Assembly: GCA_031276685.1 (NCBI GenBank)
Contig: JAISMQ010000012.1
Span: forward strand, 1 to 16,107
DNA length: 16,107 bases
Direction: 5' to 3'
Source of the DNA: Treponema sp.
GTDB taxonomy: Bacteria; Spirochaetota; Spirochaetia; Treponematales; Breznakiellaceae
Shown here: one piece after another, positions 1-7,330 of the stretch
Position numbering within the stretch: position 1 is the first letter of the stretch
How the letters are laid out: the number at the start of each line of letters is the position of its first letter
Program-made: the position numbers and the translations under genes
The notes under the pieces: generated by a model
What the model saw: the letters and a program-made list of their open reading frames with translations, nothing else
Told to the model about the DNA's origin: nothing
Database searches by the model: none

Positions 1-1052
1 TCACCCGAACGGGCAACCACGATTTCCCCGGTGTCCTCCAGGTGGCGGATAATCGAAACGATCTTCTGCTGGGATTCCTCAACGTCTTTAAGGCGGACCG
101 GGCCCATGAACTCCATGTCTTCCTTGAGCATGCTTGCGGCGCGCTTGGACATGTTGCGGAATATTTTATCCTGCACCTCGGTGTCCACCGATTTAAGGGC
201 TTTGGAAAGCTCCTGGGAGTCCACTTCCCGCAGCACTTTCTGAATGGCCCGGTCGTCCAGCATGACAATGTCCTCGAAGACGAACATCCGCTTCTTGATG
301 TCCTCCGCCAGTTCCGGGTCTTCGTCTTCCAGAGCTTCGATGATCTGCTTTTCCGAGGCCCGGTCCACCAGGTTGAGAATCTCGACAATGCTGTCAACGC
401 CGCCGGCGGTGGTGTAGTCCTCGCTCGACAGGGTCGAAAGCTTCTTCTCCAGCACCCGCTCAACCTCCCGCAGGACTTCCGGGCTGGTACGGTCCATCGT
501 GGCGATACGGCGGGACACATCGCTCTGCACCTCGTTGGGCAGGTTCTGCAAAATAACCGACGCCTTGTTCGGTTCCAGATAGGCCAGAATAAGGGCTATG
601 GTCTGGGGATGCTCCTGCTGGATAAAGTTCAGCAGATGGGCCGGATCGGTACGGCGGATAAAGTCGAAGGGCCGTACCTGCAGGCTGGAGGTAAGGCGGT
701 TGATAATGTCGATGGCCTTCTGGCTTCCCAGCGATTTTTCCAGAAGCTCCCTGGCGTAGTCGATGCCCCCCGTGGTGATGAACTGGTTGGCCATCATCAG
801 TTCCTGGAACTCCTGGAGGATGGCGTCCTTCTGATCGGGCTCTATGGTCTCCATCCGGGCTATCTCAAAGGTCAGGGTTTCAATTTCGTCTTCCCGCAGG
901 TACTTGAAGATCTCGGCGGAGATTTCCGAACCGATGGAAACGAGGAAAATAGCCGCCTTCTGGCGGCCGTTGAATTCTTTGGCGCCCTTTTTTTTGCCCG
1001 GCGTCTGAGCCGGGGCCGATGATCCGGCCGCCGGCGCCGCTGCTTTCGCCAT
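1..1052 (-). CDS. fliG: Flagellar motor switch protein FliG (3' end cut by window edge)
   Basis: FliG forms the rotor face of the flagellar C-ring. It binds the MS-ring protein FliF through its N-terminal domain and the MotA stator through its C-terminal domain. The 350 codons visible cover all three domains, including the EHPQTIALILAYL segment of the middle domain and a C-terminal region ending in GPVRLKDVEESQQKIV; only a few residues are missing beyond the window. Residues 2-25 are an Ala/Pro/Lys-rich extension before the conserved start (FNGRQKAAIFL), and codons 20-22 there form an A8 run. The ATG at 1052 is three bases after the fliF stop and has GGAGG (1061-1065) 8 bases upstream, which fixes the start. 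It is the last gene of the flgB-flgC-fliE-fliF-fliG row. Identity is certain from the protein; the C-terminus is not visible. Confidence 0.97.
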   Translation of the reverse strand, partial: MAKAAAPAAGSSAPAQTPGKKKGAKEFNGRQKAAIFLVSIGSEISAEIFKYLREDEIETLTFEIARMETIEPDQKDAILQEFQELMMANQFITTGGIDYARELLEKSLGSQKAIDIINRLTSSLQVRPFDFIRRTDPAHLLNFIQQEHPQTIALILAYLEPNKASVILQNLPNEVQSDVSRRIATMDRTSPEVLREVERVLEKKLSTLSSEDYTTAGGVDSIVEILNLVDRASEKQIIEALEDEDPELAEDIKKRMFVFEDIVMLDDRAIQKVLREVDSQELSKALKSVDTEVQDKIFRNMSKRAASMLKEDMEFMGPVRLKDVEESQQKIVSIIRHLEDTGEIVVARSG

Positions 1053-1055
1053 GTT

Positions 1056-2759
1056 TTATTCCTCCAAAAGCCAGGTTCTGATAAGCTGGGCCACGTCTTC
1101 CGGATGTTCCTTGGCCATGTTGGCCACGTTCTCCTGCAGATCCAGGCGCGCCCGCTCCTCGACGGAGATGGACACATCCACCCCCTCCTCTTCCGCCTGG
1201 GCGATGGCGCTCTCCCGGATCGCCTGTTCCCGCCGGGCCCGCTCGTCTTCGGCAAGCCGGCGGCGGCGTTCCATCTCCCGGCTGATCGCCCGGAAAATGA
1301 TGAAGGAGAGCAGCAGCACCGCCACGCCGATGAGGAATATCACCAGGGTGGTCTGGAACTGCTTCTGCCGGAAGTAGGCGGCGTCTTCTTCCTTGAACTG
1401 GCTGGTCCTGTCAAACGGGATATTCTGAACGGTTACCGAATCCCCCCGGGCGGCGTTGTAGCCCACCGCGTTCTGCACCAGAAGCTGGGCGGATCGCAAC
1501 TGTTCCGGCGGCACCGGGATGTAATCCCGCTCAATGGAACCGTCCAGCGCGACAACGGGGGCCTTGCTGTCATCGTACTTCCACTTCCACTGCCCGTCGA
1601 TGTTCACCGAAACGGTAACCCGGTCTATCTGGGGGCTCCGTTCCTCCTGGGATTTTTCGCTGTTAACAACCTCGTTGTGAACCTTTGTTTCCTGCTTCAT
1701 GGATCCGTAGAGATTCGACATGTCCTTGAAGGCGGGAGGGGTCTGGCCTTCCACGCCGGCGGGGCCTTCCGGGTTGAAACCGGTCCCCGTCCAGGTGGTG
1801 TCGGAGGTGCTTTCTGAAATAGTAAAGGAGTTCACCTGTTCCGAATCATCGTAGGGCAGGCCGGGGGTCCGTTCCTTGGTAACGATGGGGGAGTAATTTT
1901 CCCGCGCAATGGTCTTCTTGGACATGTCCATGTCGATTTTAATATTTAGATCCCGGACCCGGTCGGTGCCAAAGGTTACCTGCAGGGCGGCAAGAACCTG
2001 GGCGCGGTACTTTGCCTCCAGGGTCTGGATAATTTTGTTTTCCCGTTCAATCAAGACAAGGCGGTCTGCGGCCGCCATGTTCTCGAAGTCGTTCAGGACA
2101 TTCCCGGCCTGGTCGGTAATGACGATGTTGCCGTCCGTCAGCCCCTCGATGGCAAAACGGAGCAGTTTTTGGATCCCTTCGATTTTTTTGCGGTTGGTGG
2201 TAATATCGCTGCCCGGCCGGGGCGTAATGATAACGCTGGCGGTAGTCGGGTTCTGCTCGGAACGGAACAGGGTCCGCTCGGGAAAGACCACCGTCACGTC
2301 GGCGTCGTCCACTTCGTCCAGGGACTTGATAAGGTCCGTAACCATCCCGGTCTGGGCGCGGCGGAAGTTGACGTTCCTCTCAAAATCCGTAATGGTCCAC
2401 CGTTCCTGGTCAAAGATCGCCCACGGGTCCGTCCCGGCGGGAATAAGATCCTCCCGGACCAGCAGGGATCTAAGCCGCCGCGCCGTTTGCTCGTCGGCAA
2501 CCTGGATCACCCCGGCAGCCGTCACCTGGGTCCGTATTCCCTCTTCGTTGATCCTGGTTATGATCTGATCGCGGACCGCCTCGTCCTGAATGGGCACGTC
2601 GATAACGGCCACCATCGTGGGGACCGAGGAGATCGAAAGCAGGGCGACAATGCCCCCTATGACCGCCAGGACTATCGCCCCCAGAATGATCCGCTGCGTC
2701 AGCGTAAATTTTTTCCACAGCCCCTGTATCTGGGCCGCCAGTTTTTTTAACCAATCCAT
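1056..2759 (-). CDS. fliF: Flagellar MS-ring protein FliF
   Basis: FliF builds the MS ring in the inner membrane, the base of the flagellum and the platform for FliG and the export gate. The 567-residue length is normal for the family. There are two membrane segments, at about 24-44 and 470-489, flanking the large periplasmic region with its ring-building motifs (for example VTVVFPERTLF and ASVIITPRPG). A charged cytoplasmic tail follows and ends in LIRTWLLEE, the usual FliG-binding C-terminus. The ATG at 2759 is chosen because the hydrophobic N-terminus begins right after it and a G7 run (2763-2769) sits 3 bases upstream as an unusual ribosome binding site. Codons 4-6 contain an A7 run (2742-2748). 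It follows fliE after 58 bases and precedes fliG by 3 bases. Confidence 0.98.
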   Translation of the reverse strand: MDWLKKLAAQIQGLWKKFTLTQRIILGAIVLAVIGGIVALLSISSVPTMVAVIDVPIQDEAVRDQIITRINEEGIRTQVTAAGVIQVADEQTARRLRSLLVREDLIPAGTDPWAIFDQERWTITDFERNVNFRRAQTGMVTDLIKSLDEVDDADVTVVFPERTLFRSEQNPTTASVIITPRPGSDITTNRKKIEGIQKLLRFAIEGLTDGNIVITDQAGNVLNDFENMAAADRLVLIERENKIIQTLEAKYRAQVLAALQVTFGTDRVRDLNIKIDMDMSKKTIARENYSPIVTKERTPGLPYDDSEQVNSFTISESTSDTTWTGTGFNPEGPAGVEGQTPPAFKDMSNLYGSMKQETKVHNEVVNSEKSQEERSPQIDRVTVSVNIDGQWKWKYDDSKAPVVALDGSIERDYIPVPPEQLRSAQLLVQNAVGYNAARGDSVTVQNIPFDRTSQFKEEDAAYFRQKQFQTTLVIFLIGVAVLLLSFIIFRAISREMERRRRLAEDERARREQAIRESAIAQAEEEGVDVSISVEERARLDLQENVANMAKEHPEDVAQLIRTWLLEE

Positions 2760-2762
2760 ATT

Positions 2763-2769
2763 CCCCCCC
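2763..2769 (-). promoter_or_regulatory. Homopolymeric G7 ribosome binding site of fliF
   Basis: On the coding strand seven consecutive G precede the fliF ATG with a 3-base spacer (AAT). No other Shine-Dalgarno-like sequence is present nearby. The run can pair with the CCUCC of 16S rRNA with one G-U pair. That it serves as the binding site is inferred. Confidence 0.55.
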
Positions 2770-2817
2770 GGATATGTACGGCTTTACCGTAAGTGTTTTT
2801 TGCTGATACGAGGCCCG

Positions 2818-3207
2818 TTACCGCGTATTGATAATATCCTTCCAGCCCTGGACCAGCCGGCTTAAAATGTCGCGGCTAATGTCCAGGGCCATGCTTGCCT
2901 TGGCCTGGGCGATGGTAATATCGTGGGTATCCACCGAATCCGGTTCGATAATGGCCCGCTGCGCCAGATCGGAGGCAAAGACATCCAGCGCCGACACTTC
3001 GTCCAACGCCTGGAGCATCGCTTCTTCAAAAAGGCCCGCCCGGGTTACCGCCCCCGCCCCGGTAATTTTTTCAAGGCTGATAACGCTTTCCCCTACCGGC
3101 CCGGTAAAACCCCCCGGCCGCGTAAAGGCGTCAGCAGTCAGGTGCTTCTCGTGGGTAAGCCTCAGTTCCCCGGCAGACCAAGCGCCGTCTATACTGTTCA
3201 CGTTCAT
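2818..3207 (-). CDS. fliE: Flagellar hook-basal body protein FliE
   Basis: FliE is the small adaptor between the MS ring/export gate and the proximal rod. The 129-residue protein has a variable N-terminal part and the family's conserved helical C-terminal half, including FEEAMLQALDEVSALDV at about 60-76, DSVDTHDITIAQAKASMAL and a final LVQGWKDIINTR. It is slightly longer than the common 100-110 residues because of its N-terminal part. The ATG at 3207 is preceded by a G7 run (3212-3218) with a 4-base spacer. It lies 41 bases after flgC and 58 bases before fliF, the order usual in spirochetes and Bacillus. No terminator is visible on either side, so it is probably co-transcribed with its neighbours. 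Confidence 0.96.
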   Translation of the reverse strand: MNVNSIDGAWSAGELRLTHEKHLTADAFTRPGGFTGPVGESVISLEKITGAGAVTRAGLFEEAMLQALDEVSALDVFASDLAQRAIIEPDSVDTHDITIAQAKASMALDISRDILSRLVQGWKDIINTR

Positions 3208-3211
3208 TGTT

Positions 3212-3218
3212 CCCCCCC
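3212..3218 (-). promoter_or_regulatory. Homopolymeric G7 ribosome binding site of fliE
   Basis: Seven G on the coding strand end four bases (AACA) before the fliE ATG, in the position of a Shine-Dalgarno sequence. It resembles the G7 run in front of fliF and the G6 run in front of ftsZ. Function is inferred from position. Confidence 0.55.
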
Positions 3219-3248
3219 GTTCGCTCCGCCCTCAAGCGTAATTCCCCG

Positions 3249-3710
3249 TTAGCGGCCCCCTATTTCAAGGGCCCGCTGAAACATGGCTTTGGATCCGTCG
3301 ATGATCGAGGCGTTGGCCTCGTAGGCCCGGCCTGCGGCGATCAGATCAACCATCTCGGTAACGATATCCACATTCGGCATTTCCACATAACCCGTCCTGG
3401 GACCCGACTTGATCGCGTCCGGGTGGGTAGGATCGTAGACCAGCTTGTTTTCCGACGCCGTGTCCTTCTGTATCTCCAGAACCCTTACCCCCTTTCCCAT
3501 GCCGTTGTCCAGGGAGTCGGGCAGAAAGGGGGACCGCCAGTAGGGGCCTTCGGTAACGGGCCGCAAAACCACCCGGCTGCGGCGGTAAGGCCCGCCTTCG
3601 CTGGTGCGGGTGGTGGATACATTGGCGATATTGTCCGCGATCACGTCGTGGCGGAGCCGCTCGGCGCTCATCCCGGTGGCGGCGATACTGATCGAGCTAA
3701 AGATTCCCAT
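3249..3710 (-). CDS. flgC: Flagellar basal-body rod protein FlgC
   Basis: FlgC is a proximal rod protein exported by the flagellar type III system and assembled in the periplasm. The 153 residues match the family length. The N-terminal rod signature is present (MSAERLRHDVIADNIANVSTTRT, residues 14-36), as are a GYVEMPNVDIVTEMVDLI segment and the C-terminal coiled heptad region ending in ASIIDGSKAMFQRALEIG, typical of rod and hook proteins. The ATG at 3710 has an AAGGAGG about 7 bases upstream. It starts 20 bases after the flgB stop and both belong to one transcription unit. Nothing unusual is seen. Confidence 0.98.
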   Translation of the reverse strand: MGIFSSISIAATGMSAERLRHDVIADNIANVSTTRTSEGGPYRRSRVVLRPVTEGPYWRSPFLPDSLDNGMGKGVRVLEIQKDTASENKLVYDPTHPDAIKSGPRTGYVEMPNVDIVTEMVDLIAAGRAYEANASIIDGSKAMFQRALEIGGR

Positions 3711-3730
3711 TGGCGTTCCTCCTTACCCGC

Positions 3731-4147
3731 TTAGCGCAGGGCCCGGCTTATCTGGCCAAATTCAAAGGCCGCGGCCTGGGCCAGCAAAGTATAACTCATC
3801 TGATTCTCCAGAGCGGCGGTCAGTTCCTGTTCGGGATCAACGTTGTTCCCGTTGTTGTTGTAGGTACTGGTATAGTCCAGCACCCGCCGGGGCTCTACGT
3901 CCCGGTAATCCCGTTCCCGCCAGTTGGGGATATGCCTCGGATCGGCCAGGTTCAGTTCCAGGGCCGGGCGGTTCTTTTCGGTATCAAGCGCCCGTTTTAG
4001 TTCGGCCTCGAAATTCACGATCTGCCGTTTGTAGTTGGGTACCTGCGAATTGCTCATGTTGTGGGCAATTACATCGCGGCGGATCAGGCTGGCATCGATA
4101 GCCCGGTGCCAAAGCTCCACCGTCTTTTCAAAACTGTTCGTTATCAC
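3731..4147 (-). CDS. flgB: Flagellar basal-body rod protein FlgB (GTG start)
   Basis: FlgB is the rod subunit closest to the MS ring and is exported unfolded by the flagellar type III apparatus. The 138 residues are of normal length. The N-terminal signature appears as RRDVIAHNMSNSQVPNYKRQ (residues 23-42), where the more common 'NxANxxTPxY' reads NMSNSQVPNY. The C-terminal helix (ALENQMSYTLLAQAAAFEFGQI) is conserved. The start is GTG at 4147, chosen because a GGGAGGG lies about 8 bases upstream and the protein begins at the family's usual point. It opens the flagellar part of the block, 46 bases after the end of hslU. A sigma-28-like promoter candidate lies in that gap. Confidence 0.97.
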   Translation of the reverse strand: MITNSFEKTVELWHRAIDASLIRRDVIAHNMSNSQVPNYKRQIVNFEAELKRALDTEKNRPALELNLADPRHIPNWRERDYRDVEPRRVLDYTSTYNNNGNNVDPEQELTAALENQMSYTLLAQAAAFEFGQISRALR

Positions 4148-4168
4148 GGTTCCGGCCCTCCCCTCTGA

Positions 4169-4196
4169 TCATCGGCCCTTTTTCCGCCGGGATTTA
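4169..4196 (-). promoter_or_regulatory. Candidate sigma-28 (FliA-type) promoter before flgB
   Basis: On the coding strand TAAA (4196-4193, sharing the hslU stop codon) is followed after 16 bases by GCCGATGA (4176-4169). The second box matches seven of eight positions of the known FliA -10 box GCCGATAA. The usual gap between TAAA and GCCG is 15 bases, so the spacing is one base long. A start site about 7 bases after the -10 box would leave a leader of only about 15 bases, with the flgB Shine-Dalgarno at its very 5' end, which weakens the case. Confidence 0.35.
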
Positions 4197-5755
4197 GAGT
4201 ATGTACCTGCCCAAATCCTGGTCTTTTACCACCCCGGCAAGCTTTTCATCAACGTACTCCGGGGTAATGGATACTACCGCCGGGGAAATGTCCGGCGCCT
4301 CGAACGAAAGCCCTTCCAGCAGGGTTTCCATAATCGTGTGGAGCCTGCGCGCCCCGATATTCTCCAGCCGGGAGTTTACCTCCGCGGCCAGGGCGGCAAG
4401 CCGCTTTATCGCCGCCGGGCTAAAGCTGACCTCGATCCCTTCGGTGGAAAGGAGGGCGATGTACTGTTTGGTCAGGGCGTTCTTGGGTTCCGTAAGGATC
4501 CGCAAAAAGTCTTCCTCGCCCAGGGAATCCAGTTCCACGCGCAGCGGGAAACGGCCCTGCAGTTCGGGGATCAGGTCCGAAGGCTTGCTGATGTTAAAGG
4601 CCCCCGCCGCGATAAAGAGAATATGGCTGGTGTTGACGGGCCCCCACTTGGTGTTGACCGTGGCCCCCTCCACAATGGGAAGAATGTCCCGCTGCACCCC
4701 CTCGCGGCTTACGTCGGGGCCGCCGCCCCGCTGGCCTTTGACCGCTATCTTGTCGATCTCGTCGATAAAGACGATCCCCGTCTCTTCCACCCGCTGCCGG
4801 GCTTCGTCGCTTACCCTGTCCCAATCGATAAGCTTTTCCGCCTCTTCGTTGATCAGGACCTCCCGCGCCCGCCTGACGCTGAGGACCTTGTTCTTCTGAC
4901 TCCCCCCCAGGACATTTACCAGTTCGGAAATGCCGGTCCCGAATTCGCCCAGGCCGGTCATCATGTCCATGCCGGGGAACTGCGGGGTCTGGCTTACCGA
5001 AATTTCCACGGTACGGTCCTCAAGCTTCCCCTCCCTGAGCATGACCCTGAGCTTGTCCCTGGTGTCCCCCGCGTCCTTCGCGTTCCCGGCCTCCGGTTCG
5101 GCCTCCGGCTGTTCGGGGGCGGCCTGGTCCGCGGCGCTGTCGCCGCTGTCCGGAATCTGCTTGGAAAGGGGGAGGCCCACCTGGATGGTCGCCCCCATGA
5201 TCCCCAGCTTTCCGTTGTTGTTGATGGAGAAGGGGCGGACCATGGGGCCGGGCCTGGGCTTGGCGTCCCGGTTTTTTTGCCCGGCAGCGGCAGCAAAAGG
5301 TCCAGCAGGGCTTCTTCCGCCCGTTTTTCCGCCTCCGCCTTTACCTAGTCCTGCATCTCCTGCTTCACCATCTGGAAGCCCACGGCGGCAAGATCCCGGA
5401 TCATGGACTCCACGTCCCGCCCAACGTAGCCCACCTCGGTATACTTGGTGGCCTCCACCTTGATGAACGGGGAAAGGACCAGCTTGGCAAGCCGGCGGGC
5501 AATCTCGGTCTTTCCCACCCCCGTGGGGCCGATCATGAGGATGTTCTTGGGGGTAATGTCCTCCCGCATATCCGGTTCCAGCTTGAGCCGCCTAAGCCGG
5601 TTCCTCAGGGCCACCGCCACCGCCCGCTTGGCCTTCTTCTGCCCCACTATGTACTTGTCAAGTTCCGCCACAATTTCCCGGGGGGAAAGCCCTTCCCCCT
5701 GCGAAATCGCCGCGCCAAGGCCGGCCTGGCCTTCCTTCACGATCTGGTCCCCCAT
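4194..5755 (-). pseudogene. hslU: HslU (ClpY) ATPase, broken by a TAG stop and a frameshift
   Basis: HslU is the AAA+ unfoldase that feeds substrates to the HslV peptidase. The first frame (5755-5345, 136 residues) carries the N-terminal ATPase part with ELDKYIVGQ and Walker A GPTGVGKT (residues 76-83). It stops at TAG (5347-5345), but the same frame continues with clear HslU I-domain sequence (EAEKRAEEALLDLLLP). At an A7 run (5272-5278) the homologous frame then shifts by one base and stays open to 4194. That part holds Walker B IVFIDEID, GPDVSREGVQRD, sensor-2 NIGARRLHT and an intact C-terminal tail DLGRYIL that should dock into HslV. Joined, the product is about 520 residues, longer than E. 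coli HslU because of an acidic Pro/Glu/Ala stretch in the I domain. The ATG at 5755 has an AGGTAGGGG upstream. The lesions could be real decay or sequencing errors. Confidence 0.85.
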
Positions 5756-5774
5756 TACGATACCCCTACCTTTT

Positions 5775-5791
5775 CGCGGCCCCCGGCCGCG
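5775..5791 (-). other. Perfect GC hairpin in the hslV-hslU gap
   Basis: The 63-base gap between hslV and hslU holds a perfect inverted repeat with 7-base arms (5775-5781 and 5785-5791) and a 3-base loop. On the coding strand it is followed by GAAAAGG rather than a U-run, so it is not an intrinsic terminator. It may fold in the mRNA just upstream of the hslU ribosome binding site. In GC-rich DNA such a palindrome can arise by chance. Confidence 0.3.
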
Positions 5792-5818
5792 CCGTATACC
5801 CGAACATGAAGCGAAGCC

Positions 5819-6370
5819 TCATGGCAATTCCTCGACAGTGATCCTGTTGTTGGTGTAGATGCAGATGGCCCCGGCGATGCCAAGGCTCTTCTCCGCAATC
5901 TCCAGGGCGGAAAAGCCGCGCCCCTCAAGAACGGCCAGGGCCGCGGCGTAGGCGTAATTCCCCCCCGATCCGATGGCAAGGGCGTCCCCCTCCGGTTCGA
6001 TCACGTCCCCCGTCCCCGATATTAAAAGGGTGGCGCTAAGATCCGCCGCCAAAAGCAGGGCTTCCAGACGCCGCAGGGCCCGGTCGGTCCGCCATTCCTT
6101 GGCCAGCTCCACCGCCGCCCTGCGGAGATCCCCGGAGTACTCCTTCAGCTTTTCCTCGAAACGGTCGAACAGCGTAAAGGCGTCGGCGGTGGCGCCGGCG
6201 AAGCCGCAGAGGACCTTGCCGTCCGCCAGACGGCGCACCTTGCGGGCGTTGTTCTTCATTACCGTCTCCCCCATCGTCACCTGCCCGTCCCCGGCCATGG
6301 CGACTTTGCCGTTGCGCCGCACCGCCAGTACCGTTGTGGATCGCACTTCCGCGCCCCTGTTATTGCTCAC
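5819..6370 (-). CDS. hslV: HslV (ClpQ) threonine peptidase, subunit of the HslVU protease
   Basis: HslV is the proteasome-like peptidase that forms a double hexamer in the cytoplasm and is activated by HslU. The 183 residues cover the whole family. After a short leader of 11 residues comes TTVLAVRRNGKVAMAGDGQ, with Thr12 as the expected catalytic N-terminal threonine after processing. The VMKNNARKVRRL, CGFAGATADAFTLF, ELAKEWRTDR and AIGSGGNYA motifs are all present. The start is GTG at 6370: AAGGAG lies 6 bases upstream, and the two codons before it in frame are stops. A nearby ATG is out of frame and stops after four codons. It lies 24 bases after xerC and 63 bases before hslU. The gene is intact although its partner hslU is interrupted. 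Confidence 0.97.
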   Translation of the reverse strand: MSNNRGAEVRSTTVLAVRRNGKVAMAGDGQVTMGETVMKNNARKVRRLADGKVLCGFAGATADAFTLFDRFEEKLKEYSGDLRRAAVELAKEWRTDRALRRLEALLLAADLSATLLISGTGDVIEPEGDALAIGSGGNYAYAAALAVLEGRGFSALEIAEKSLGIAGAICIYTNNRITVEELP

Positions 6371-6394
6371 TCATCACTCCTTACCCCGCGCGCT

Positions 6395-7330
6395 TCAGCC
6401 GTGGGGATGCGCCTTTGCGTAGACTTTTTTAAGCCGCTCAATATCCACATGGGTATAGCGCTGGGTCGTGGAAAGGCTGGCGTGGCCCAGCAGTTCCTGC
6501 ACCACCCTTACGTCACAGCCCGAATTCACCAAATGGGTAGCAAAGCTGTGGCGCAGGCTGTGCGGATGAATGTGCTTGCCCAAACCGGAACGTTCCGCGT
6601 ATCTGGCGATGATCCACCGCACGCCGGGGATCGAAATGGCCCCGCCGTTGCGGTTGACAAAGAGTCTGTCCTCAGGCTGCTTCCCGTCCGCCTTGATCCG
6701 ATTCTGCCGTTCAGGCAGGTAGATTGCCAGGGCTTCCCGGGCCTCGTCGGAAAAAAACACAAAGCGCTCCTTGTTCCCCTTGCCGATAACGCGCCCGCCC
6801 CCCAGATTGGGTTCAAGCCTGGGCAGGGAAAGCGACACCAGTTCGGAGATCCGCAGCCCTGCGGAATACATGACCAGGATCAGGGCCTTGTCCCGGGAGG
6901 GCCACAGGATCCCCGCGGTTTCCGGAAGCACGGCAAAGCGGGCCATCTCCGGCTCCCAGAGAAAGCTGGGCAGGTTCTGCGGGCTCTTGAGGTTCCGCAG
7001 GGCGGCGCAGGGGCTGTCCTGCCGGCGGCCGAAACGGACCATCCAGCGGTAAAAGCCCCGGATGGAAGACAGCGCGCGGTTCACGCTCACCGTCGCGGAC
7101 CCTTCCGCGCTTTGATCGGCGACAAAGCCCCGCAGTTCCCCGGCGTTCAGCTTTTCCAGGTCCAGCGCGAAATTGGCGCAGTAGGCGGCAAAACGGGAAA
7201 GGTCCTTCCGGTAGGCCTCGACGGTCCGGTCGGAAACCCCCCGTACCGCCTTCAAATAGGAAAGGTACTCCCCAATGACGGCGGGGCAGCCCTCCGCAGC
7301 GGGACAACCGGCGCCGGACTTATTCTTCAT
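6395..7330 (-). CDS. xerC: Tyrosine recombinase XerC (CodV-like)
   Basis: XerC is one of the two recombinases that resolve chromosome dimers at dif during division. The 311-residue protein has the N-terminal core-binding SAM-like domain (about 16-105) and the catalytic domain with the full set of residues: Arg160 (SAGLRISEL), Lys184 (GKGNKERF), His257 and Arg260 (HSLRHSFATHL), His283 (LLGHASLSTTQ) and nucleophile Tyr292 (RYTHVD). The frame is open further upstream, but that part lies inside the 3' end of topA and has no Xer similarity. The ATG at 7330 is therefore chosen, giving a normal length and an 11-base overlap with topA. Its place before hslV-hslU matches codV of Bacillus subtilis, which supports the XerC name. 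Confidence 0.93.
   Translation of the reverse strand: MKNKSGAGCPAAEGCPAVIGEYLSYLKAVRGVSDRTVEAYRKDLSRFAAYCANFALDLEKLNAGELRGFVADQSAEGSATVSVNRALSSIRGFYRWMVRFGRRQDSPCAALRNLKSPQNLPSFLWEPEMARFAVLPETAGILWPSRDKALILVMYSAGLRISELVSLSLPRLEPNLGGGRVIGKGNKERFVFFSDEAREALAIYLPERQNRIKADGKQPEDRLFVNRNGGAISIPGVRWIIARYAERSGLGKHIHPHSLRHSFATHLVNSGCDVRVVQELLGHASLSTTQRYTHVDIERLKKVYAKAHPHG

Noticed and set aside
5272..5278. Programmed -1 ribosomal frameshift as the explanation of the hslU frame change
   Set aside because: The TAG 67 bases upstream would stop ribosomes before they reach the run. The run also does not match a canonical X XXY YYZ heptamer in the zero frame.
5775..5791. Intrinsic terminator between hslV and hslU
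   Set aside because: The hairpin is good but is followed by GAAAAGG, with no U-run on the transcript.
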